Shown: positions 37,475 to 43,886 of the stretch, one piece after another
How the letters are laid out: each line of letters opens with the position of its first letter
How positions within the stretch are numbered: the stretch's first letter is position 1
Source: a virus
Direction: 5' to 3' (one strand)
DNA length: 43,886 nt
IMG/VR virus record: IMGVR_UViG_3300032313_001064
Coordinates: 1 to 43,886 of that record
The notes under the pieces: model-generated
The model's input: the letters and a program-made list of their open reading frames with translations, nothing else
Told to the model about the DNA's origin: nothing
Databases searched by the model: none
Position numbers and translations under genes: made by a program

Positions 37475-40400
37475 ATGTCTGGTTCAGCGGTCAGGCAGGG
37501 TGGCGTCTACATCGAGATCGGTGCTGACCCGCGCAAGTTTTTTGCGGCAGTCGGCAGGGTCAACGCTCGAATCGGTCAGATGGGGCGGCAGCTTGCGTCA
37601 GCGGGCGCGGGTCTTGGTGGTGTCGGTCTTGGAATGGTTGCCCCGTTCGCGGCATCTGTCGCCGCGGGAACGAAGTTTCAAGACACGCTGTTGAACATCC
37701 GCGCATCGACAGGCGCGACGGCTGCAAGCATCGAGCAAGTGCGCGCTTCATCGATGCAGATGTCGCAAGCACTCGGCATCGGCCCAACTGAAGCGGCGCA
37801 AGGAATGCTTGAACTGATGAAGGCGGGCATGGAATTGCCCGATGTGCTTGCGGGTGCTGGTAAGGCTGCGTTGCAGTTTGCGAAGGTTGGCGGCATCGAC
37901 GTGCCAACTGCCGCGGTCGTCATGAATGACGCGATGAACGTCTTCAAGGTGTCAGCGGATGAAGCGGCGAACACCATCAGCGCGGCAGCGGATTCGTCAA
38001 GCACGTCGATTGCATCGATGTCTGAATCGTTTGCGATGTCTTCTGCGGTAGCTGCCCTTGCCGGTCAAAACATCACCGATCTGTCCGCTGCCCTCGCTAT
38101 CCTCGCCAACAACGGCGTGAAGGGCAGCGACGCAGGCACGTCAGTGAAGACGATGTTGCTGCGACTCATGGCGCCCGCAGACGAAGCGGTCGGCGCGCTC
38201 ACGCAGCTAGGCTTAACTATCAATTCGTTCCGCGATGCCAACGGCAAGATGCTGCCGATGGTCGAGATCATTCGCACGCTCAACGGTGCGCTCGGCAACA
38301 TGGACAAGGCCGCGCGCGACGACATGTTCCGTCGCATCTTTGGCAGCGATGCGATTCGCGCTGCTGCCATCCTCACCGAAACGGGTGTTGATGGTTTCGC
38401 GTCGATGACAGAAAAGATGAAAGGCGCGTTGCCCGTTGGCGAGAAGTTCAAAATTCTGATGAGCGGGATGGCTGGCGCGGGCATCGCTCTGCTTGGCGCG
38501 CTTGAACGTCTGTCGATTGCGGTTAGCGATGCCGTCGGGCCAGCGATTGCAAAGACCGTGCCGATCCTGCGAGGCTTTATCGATGGCATCACGAACCTTG
38601 TCACAAAGAATCCGAAAGCCGTCGAGCTGATCTACAACATCGCCGCGGGTGCGATTGCCGCCGGGGCCGCAATGGTTGTTGCGGGCAGCGCAATCTCGCT
38701 TGCAAGCTCGGCAGTGGGAACACTGCTTGCGGTTGCTGGCGCGGTGATTGCGCCAATTGGAATGATGGGCAGCGCAATCGCGCTCGCTGGTGGAGCGTTC
38801 GCGTCTGTCATTCCCGGCATGATTGTTGGCGCGCAGGCTGCTGGCGTTGCGATGGTGTCTTTTGGTGCATCTGCGGTCAGTGCAATGACCACTGCGGGCG
38901 CAGTGACAATCAGTGCAATGTCTGCCGCTGCCTCGGCTGTTACGGGATTCGCCGCGTCTGCGTTTGCCCCCCTTCTTCGCTTTGGTGGCGCGCTGCAAGG
39001 CGTGTTCATGAGTCAGTTTGCCATCGCTCGATTTGTTGGTCGCTCGATGACCGGCGCATTCACGACTGCATTCAGCAGAATGTTGATGTCTGTAGCTCCG
39101 CTGCGCGTTGCGTTCACGCAGCTTTCGTCGCTTGCGATCGCGATCGGGTCTGACGTGGTGCGAGCCGTTGCCCCGATCGGGGCGGCGATCGCTCCTGTCG
39201 CGAGCGGTTTCGTCGATGCGATTCGCGCGATTGGAGCGTGGGCTACTGCGACTGCGGTCGCTGCTGGGCAATACATCGCGAGAATGGCAGCGGTTGTCGC
39301 TGCCACCGTCGCATCTGCTGCGCGAGTGGCGGCAGCGTGGGCGACGGAGTTTGTCGCCCCGATCGTCACTGGCGTTTCCAACGTCATCATTCAGATCGGC
39401 AGATACATCGCGTCGATGGCTCTTGCAGCGGGGGCGACAGTCGCCAACGTGGCGCGGATGGGTGCCGCGTGGGTGGCAAGCCTCGCCCCCGCGACCGCGG
39501 CATGGGCTGCGTCTGCCGCGGGATCGATCGGTCGCTACATCGCATCGACAGTCGCCGCCGCAGCCGCTACGGTCGCAAATGCCGCTCGCATTGCAGTTGC
39601 ATGGGTTGCAAGCGGACTGCCGGGGGTGGGGGCTTTCGTCGCGGGTTCAGTCGCAGCCATCGGCACCTATCTGGGGGCCGCTGCTGCCGCTGTGGCGGGT
39701 TCTGTTGCGAGTGCGACCGCTATCGCGGCTGCGTGGCTGGCCCCGGCTGCGCCCATCCTAGCGATCGTGGGGGCAATTGGGCTGGCTGGGGCTGCTGCCT
39801 ACGCATTCAGCGGGACGATTCGCAACGCTCTGTCTGGCATCGGTGAATTGGCTGGGCAAGCTGGCGCGATGATTGGCGAAGCGTTCAACGCCGTGGTGGC
39901 TGATGCCACCATCGTTTTCGGCGATCTGTGGAAAACGGCGACAACCACGTTCACCGGCATCAGCGAAGCGATCACGAACGGCGATCTTTCCGGCGCAATG
40001 GATATTCTGTGGGCTGGGCTGCAAGCCGGTTGGCTGCGCGGGGTCGAGGCTCTGATGAGCTATGTAGACCCGTGGATAGCCTCTTTTCAAAATACGTTTA
40101 CCTACCTCGGCACAGAAATAGCCGCGACGTGGGACGCGCTGTGGACAAGTATTGCAGGAACGTTCAACACGTTCGGAGCATATCTGCAAGGCGCGTTCGA
40201 CAACATCATCAATCCAATTCTCGCTTCGTGGGATGTGCTGGAAGCTGGCATTCGCAAGGCGTGGATTCGAATTAGCGGCATCTTCAAGAACGCAGAAGAT
40301 AAGAAAGCCGCGCTTGATGGCGTCGATGCCGAAATGGCGGGACGCGCAGAGCAGCGCGCCAAAGATCGACCGGGGATCAGCGGTCGCGTTGCCCAGGCTG

Positions 40401-40984
40401 AAAAAGAAAACGCACAAGCATCGAAAGACTCCGAAGAACGCACGCGCGCCATGCGCGAAAACGCAGACGCAACGGCGCAGGGCAGGCTCGACGAAAACGA
40501 ACAACGCAAAGCAGATCGCAGAGCGGAGACAAACGCCGCCGAAGGTCGCCTTGCAGGCATGACGCAGTCGCAGACAGAAACGCGACAGGGCAGAAAGACC
40601 GGCGACACGCTGATTGATCAGCTCGACAGTGCATCATCGATGGACGAACTGCGCACAATCGCAGCGATGATTCACGATCTGCATTCGCGCGGTCTGCTAA
40701 CAGACGAGCAGATGGGGCAATATCAAAACAAGGTCGACGCAAACGCGGAGCGCATCCAAGATGCGGACAGCGGGAAGCCTACCGACGCAGCGAAGGAAGC
40801 CGCCGATCGTGGGGCAGCGGATGCAGCGCAAAGCAAAACGGAAGTGGCGGGTACGTTCTCTGCCAACGCTGCGCTCGGCATGGGTTTTGGGTCGAGCTTG
40901 CAAGAGCGCATCGCAAAGGCATCAGAGCAAACAGCGGCCAGCACAAGCCAGATGGCGGCAGAAGGCGGCGGGAGGTTTAGCTAA
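37475..40984 (+). CDS. Tape measure protein
   Basis: The product has 1169 residues, the longest gene here. The N-terminal 300 residues hold the phage tail tape measure domain (QDTLLNIRASTGATAASIEQ, then SSSTSIASMSESFAMSSAVA and RRIFGSDAIRAAAILTETG). A hydrophobic middle (about 380-790) includes four 44-residue repeats. The C-terminal part is a charged coiled coil (AEQRAKDRPGISGRVAQAEK). At about 0.15 nm per residue the tail would be about 175 nm. It also may form the channel for DNA at the host membrane. Confidence 0.9.
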   Translation: MSGSAVRQGGVYIEIGADPRKFFAAVGRVNARIGQMGRQLASAGAGLGGVGLGMVAPFAASVAAGTKFQDTLLNIRASTGATAASIEQVRASSMQMSQALGIGPTEAAQGMLELMKAGMELPDVLAGAGKAALQFAKVGGIDVPTAAVVMNDAMNVFKVSADEAANTISAAADSSSTSIASMSESFAMSSAVAALAGQNITDLSAALAILANNGVKGSDAGTSVKTMLLRLMAPADEAVGALTQLGLTINSFRDANGKMLPMVEIIRTLNGALGNMDKAARDDMFRRIFGSDAIRAAAILTETGVDGFASMTEKMKGALPVGEKFKILMSGMAGAGIALLGALERLSIAVSDAVGPAIAKTVPILRGFIDGITNLVTKNPKAVELIYNIAAGAIAAGAAMVVAGSAISLASSAVGTLLAVAGAVIAPIGMMGSAIALAGGAFASVIPGMIVGAQAAGVAMVSFGASAVSAMTTAGAVTISAMSAAASAVTGFAASAFAPLLRFGGALQGVFMSQFAIARFVGRSMTGAFTTAFSRMLMSVAPLRVAFTQLSSLAIAIGSDVVRAVAPIGAAIAPVASGFVDAIRAIGAWATATAVAAGQYIARMAAVVAATVASAARVAAAWATEFVAPIVTGVSNVIIQIGRYIASMALAAGATVANVARMGAAWVASLAPATAAWAASAAGSIGRYIASTVAAAAATVANAARIAVAWVASGLPGVGAFVAGSVAAIGTYLGAAAAAVAGSVASATAIAAAWLAPAAPILAIVGAIGLAGAAAYAFSGTIRNALSGIGELAGQAGAMIGEAFNAVVADATIVFGDLWKTATTTFTGISEAITNGDLSGAMDILWAGLQAGWLRGVEALMSYVDPWIASFQNTFTYLGTEIAATWDALWTSIAGTFNTFGAYLQGAFDNIINPILASWDVLEAGIRKAWIRISGIFKNAEDKKAALDGVDAEMAGRAEQRAKDRPGISGRVAQAEKENAQASKDSEERTRAMRENADATAQGRLDENEQRKADRRAETNAAEGRLAGMTQSQTETRQGRKTGDTLIDQLDSASSMDELRTIAAMIHDLHSRGLLTDEQMGQYQNKVDANAERIQDADSGKPTDAAKEAADRGAADAAQSKTEVAGTFSANAALGMGFGSSLQERIAKASEQTAASTSQMAAEGGGRFS
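39266..39793 (+). repeat. Four 132-bp (44-aa) repeats in the tape measure gene
   Basis: Units begin at 39266, 39398, 39530 and 39662, each exactly 132 bases apart, the last being shorter by about 5 codons. Each starts G-x-Y-(I/L) (GQYIARM, GRYIASM, GRYIAST, GTYLGAA), has TVAxxAR at 14-20 and AAWxAS or VAWVAS near 24. They are hydrophobic and alanine-rich. Confidence 0.9.
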
Positions 40985-41853
40985 TGGGTCAATGGATCGA
41001 AACAAACGGAAGCCGCTCTGCCACCATTCAGCGGAAGGGAAAGAAGGCAGAAAGCACCCTTACAAAAACTTTTCGCGCATTTGGCTACAACGACTCGTCC
41101 CTTCACGCCGAAGCAAACAGCAAGTTCACGGCAGAGCGATTCGTGCAGATCGGCGACTATCAGATGATGGTCGAATCGTACAGCGTGTCTCATGTTGCCG
41201 ATGACGTGTGGGATGTGTCGGTGACCTATGTGAAGACCGGAGCGGACGACGACAATCCGCTTCGACGCACGCGATCGTTTGACACTGGCGGCGCAACCGC
41301 GCACATGACGCAAGCGATACCGTCAAGCACATACCCAACGGGTGAACAACGATTCCCCCCCGCTGCGCCGGATCAAAAGGGTGCGATCGGCGTCGATGGC
41401 GAGCGAGTGACGGGAATCGACATCGTCACGCCAGCGTTGACGTGGACGGAATCGTATGACGTGCCAAGCATCTATGTCACCGCAGCTTATATCAAGACTC
41501 TCGCGGAGCTTACGGGCACGGTGAACAGCGCAGCATTCAAGACGTTTGCCGCTGGCGAAGTGCTGTTTGTTGGTTGCTCTGGCTCGCAGGAATGGGATAG
41601 CGAAAAAGGCGACGGACCGTGGAATCTTTCCTACAAGTTCACTGCAATCGGCAACTGCGGCCCCGGCAAGACATACCCCGCGCTCACGCTTGGCGACGTG
41701 ACGGGCGTCGAAAAAGATGGGCACGATTTCTTGTGGGTCACATACGAACCCAAGGTCGACACGTCGAGCTTGAAAGTTTTGCGGGTGCCGAAATTCGTGT
41801 ATGTGAACAAGGTCTACCGACGCTCTAATTTTTCCAGACTAGGAATAGGGTGA
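40984..41853 (+). CDS. Distal tail-like protein, 289 aa
   Basis: The product has 289 residues, beginning on the last base of the tape measure stop. Beta-rich sequence (RFVQIGDYQMMVESYSVSHV, then IDIVTPALTWTESYDVPSIY and NLSYKFTAIGNCGPGK). Place and composition fit a distal tail or tail-tip hub protein, but I do not recognise a named family. Confidence 0.6.
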   Translation: MGQWIETNGSRSATIQRKGKKAESTLTKTFRAFGYNDSSLHAEANSKFTAERFVQIGDYQMMVESYSVSHVADDVWDVSVTYVKTGADDDNPLRRTRSFDTGGATAHMTQAIPSSTYPTGEQRFPPAAPDQKGAIGVDGERVTGIDIVTPALTWTESYDVPSIYVTAAYIKTLAELTGTVNSAAFKTFAAGEVLFVGCSGSQEWDSEKGDGPWNLSYKFTAIGNCGPGKTYPALTLGDVTGVEKDGHDFLWVTYEPKVDTSSLKVLRVPKFVYVNKVYRRSNFSRLGIG

Positions 41854-41857
41854 GCAG

Positions 41858-42436
41858 ATGGAGCGCGGCGGCGGCAGAGTAGAGGCAGGGCAGAAGATAC
41901 GCGGCGCGCTTTCAGCGCAGGCATGGAATCGCGCGCAGCAAGCTGCCGACATTGTGCTTGGTGCAAGCGGTGGCGTGACCGCGGGCGCAACGGTGATCAG
42001 TAGGTATCCAGCGGTCGTTTTCCCCGTGAAGATTCAGCCCGCTTTGACTGTTGATCTCACGCAAGCCGGATACGCGATCGAGCTTTCTAGCTTTGGTGCT
42101 GGTCAGTATTCGTTTTTTTCTGGCGTGATCGAATACTTCTATGGCTCGCTTGCCCAGCCGCGCGATCTCATCGACGGCGAAACTGATTCGACAATTCTGC
42201 CGGAAGTGTTCGCCGTGACCGTCGAGCCTGCCAAGGCAGGAACAGACGTGGTGATGTGCGCGGTGAGCGGCATTTGCATGGCAAAGGTGAACATCATAAG
42301 CGCGTCCCACAAATACGTTGCCTTGCCCACCCGCAGATCGTCATCCGCGAACCCAGAGCCGGGAGTGCTTGAAACGAGTGATACCGGCTACGCTGTGATT
42401 GCAACCCGCGGCAACCCAATTCTGATCAAGCTATGA
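41858..42436 (+). CDS. Minor tail protein, 192 aa
   Basis: The product has 192 residues. It has a helical N-terminus (RGALSAQAWNRAQQAADIVL) then a beta-rich domain (VVFPVKIQPALTVDLTQAGY, SSFGAGQYSFFSGVIEYFYG). The stop overlaps the next start (ATGA at 42433), coupling it to the junction-spanning gene. Family not recognised. Confidence 0.6.
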   Translation: MERGGGRVEAGQKIRGALSAQAWNRAQQAADIVLGASGGVTAGATVISRYPAVVFPVKIQPALTVDLTQAGYAIELSSFGAGQYSFFSGVIEYFYGSLAQPRDLIDGETDSTILPEVFAVTVEPAKAGTDVVMCAVSGICMAKVNIISASHKYVALPTRRSSSANPEPGVLETSDTGYAVIATRGNPILIKL

Positions 42437-43886
42437 GCGAATGGACACCTCTTGCGATGGGATGGTCTGGATGGGTGCGCAAATATAGCGAGCCGCCAGA
42501 TTTTCCGTGGTCAGTTGATGCCGTTCATTTGATTTCGCAAGACAACAATTGGACTGAGTGGGTCAGGCAAGGCAACACGTCAACCGCGCTGCCAAATACG
42601 TCAACGACGATTCACGTTTACGATGATCCGGCAGTGTTTTGCCAAGCTCGACCGATGGCGATCGGGCTTGTTCTCCCGATTGCCGATCAATATGGAATGG
42701 GCGGATTCGGCGGCGCAATAATTCCCACAGTTGGCGAACTTACTATCAAAGTATGCAACACGCCTGCAAGAACAAGCGGAGTGTACGCAACACTGAAAAG
42801 GCGCATTCTGGGCGCCTTTGCGTTGGGGGAGACAGAAGAAGGAGCCTACACTGCTTCTCAATCGAACCGAAGTAACGGACCACTCAGCGGACTGCCCGCA
42901 AATTTGCCACTTGAGGAATTTTGGCCGCTTGGAGACTCGTTCCGCAATATATTCATGTTTGGCCCCGGCTACTCGATGTATGTGACTCAAGCGATCGAGT
43001 TGGAGTATGGCATCATCGGCAGCAGCCCAATCGGAAAAGTGTCTCTTGAACTTGAGCACCAGCGAGCGAGCTTTTACGAACCAGTTTTTGAAGTTGGAGT
43101 TTATAACCCATCCGGCTCTAGTTCGCCGATCGGTTTTGTCGGCGACCCCGAACGGCCATTTGGATTTAGCGCATCGTTTCCTGTTCCGCTCAACTTCAAA
43201 GCATCTGGCGACATCAACCCGCGCAGCTACGCATCGCTGACAATTTCTTCCGGTTCGCCAACGTGGACATCGCCAACAATTACGCCGTATCGAGGAGACT
43301 CATTTAGCGCAACGGTGAATGTAAGTTCAATTCGACTCGCGAATGGTTCAATCTACCGACGATCGGTAGAATTTGATCAAGGTCAGGCAGTGCGCGGAAG
43401 CGGTGGCAGCAAGTGGTGCAGGCGCGTTGGTTACTCGTATGGAACTAACGGCAAAAAAGGCGCAGGAAATCAAACGCCAAAAACCAAAATGGTTGTTGTA
43501 GATGCAGCACTGACGGATCAGCATCGCAAGCAATTCACGCAGGGCGCGTTTGGCTTTCCCTTGACGCAGTCGCAAAACCGTTGGTCGTCGATTGCAAGCA
43601 ATTACACGCAGGGCGCGAGGGTCAAACTAACGAATGCTTATATGTCCATGAGGACTAGCGGGGTGCTTTGGTGGAACAAAGAGTTTCAGCTTGAGGCAAC
43701 CAATCACCACGGCGTCGATTTGTATCCAAACTGCGCGTATGGAATAGAGACAGAGCTAGACGAAACGGTTCTCGTCTATCCTTCAGACGAAAATGTTCGT
43801 GAACGACCGCAGGGGACAATCCTTGCCCCCACCTGGGGCAACTCGCCGAACTACGTTCAAGTGATGGACTCAGTCGATGTGTCAGA
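42433..43886 (+). CDS. Tail/structural protein, N-terminal part (continues at base 1)
   Basis: ATG 42433 overlaps the preceding stop. The frame stays open to the end of the window and continues in phase from base 2 to the stop at 829, for about 719 residues in total. The N-terminal part (MSEWTPLAMGWSGWVRKYSE) and the beta-rich, Gly/Ser/Trp-containing body (for example ITPYRGDSFSATVNVSSIRL) suit a large tail-tip or receptor-adjacent protein. No enzymatic motif. The next gene after it is the HExxH protein at 884. Confidence 0.88.
   Translation, partial: MSEWTPLAMGWSGWVRKYSEPPDFPWSVDAVHLISQDNNWTEWVRQGNTSTALPNTSTTIHVYDDPAVFCQARPMAIGLVLPIADQYGMGGFGGAIIPTVGELTIKVCNTPARTSGVYATLKRRILGAFALGETEEGAYTASQSNRSNGPLSGLPANLPLEEFWPLGDSFRNIFMFGPGYSMYVTQAIELEYGIIGSSPIGKVSLELEHQRASFYEPVFEVGVYNPSGSSSPIGFVGDPERPFGFSASFPVPLNFKASGDINPRSYASLTISSGSPTWTSPTITPYRGDSFSATVNVSSIRLANGSIYRRSVEFDQGQAVRGSGGSKWCRRVGYSYGTNGKKGAGNQTPKTKMVVVDAALTDQHRKQFTQGAFGFPLTQSQNRWSSIASNYTQGARVKLTNAYMSMRTSGVLWWNKEFQLEATNHHGVDLYPNCAYGIETELDETVLVYPSDENVRERPQGTILAPTWGNSPNYVQVMDSVDVS
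43764..43886. repeat. Terminal direct repeat, right copy
   Basis: Identical to 1-123. It lies entirely inside the junction-spanning tail gene, with the reading frame conserved on both copies, as expected if the contig is one turn of a circle plus 123 bases. Confidence 0.95.

Noticed and set aside
37300-37527. Plus-strand ORF between chaperone and tape measure
   Set aside because: It is in a frame different from the protein-like -1 extension and overlaps the tape measure start.

Overview
The window is a complete temperate tailed-phage (siphovirus-like) genome presented as a linear contig. Bases 1-123 are repeated exactly at 43764-43886, and one long structural gene reads in frame across that join, so the molecule maps as a circle of 43,763 unique bases. 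The repeat may be an assembly overlap rather than a physical terminus. The host is not named by the sequence. A tRNA-Arg 3' half next to the integrase implies a bacterial host with integration at tRNA-Arg(ACG). The papain-like peptidase, the integrase C-terminus and the fibre style remind me of planctomycete-associated phages, but that is only an impression.

Layout. 1-3030: end of the junction-spanning tail gene, a HExxH protein, a calcineurin-like phosphoesterase and a small MazG-like/DUF protein. 3080-4306: small structural-looking proteins. 4303-7566: a tightly overlapping run of membrane proteins plus a membrane-anchored papain-like cysteine peptidase, the best candidate for a lysis module; no classical endolysin is visible. 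7501-10074 (minus): small orphan genes, an excisionase-like HTH protein and a tyrosine integrase. 10298-10344: attP-like tRNA-Arg fragment. 10408-10671: XRE repressor/Cro-like protein, then a terminator and a strong promoter driving a rightward early operon: CsrA homologue, P-loop (Sak4/AAA_24-like) ATPase, SSB-like protein, replication protein, MazG, secreted protein, PDDEXK nuclease (10848-16813). 16814-17289: noncoding, densely structured repeat region. 17290-19398: ParB-like protein and an ABC-ATPase/GNAT fusion. 19202-22161: mostly minus strand, with an ASCH protein, an RHH protein, a class II glutamine amidotransferase, an unknown protein and an amidoligase. 22405-43886: late operon with terminase, portal, fused protease-capsid, decoration protein, head closure, a fibre/lectin block, tail completion, three tail-tube-like paralogues, a frameshifted chaperone, tape measure and distal tail genes.

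The most notable observation is a pair of minus-strand RNA elements (20715-20767 and 21238-21290), one in each intergenic gap of the amidoligase operon. Both fit the circularly permuted (type II) hammerhead ribozyme consensus, and all five differences between them fall at tolerated or covarying positions. Together with the amidoligase and amidotransferase they suggest a self-processing operon for peptide or amide ligation. A second regulatory theme is a phage CsrA homologue alongside a noncoding region whose minus strand would display several GGA-loop hairpins, the kind of site CsrA binds.
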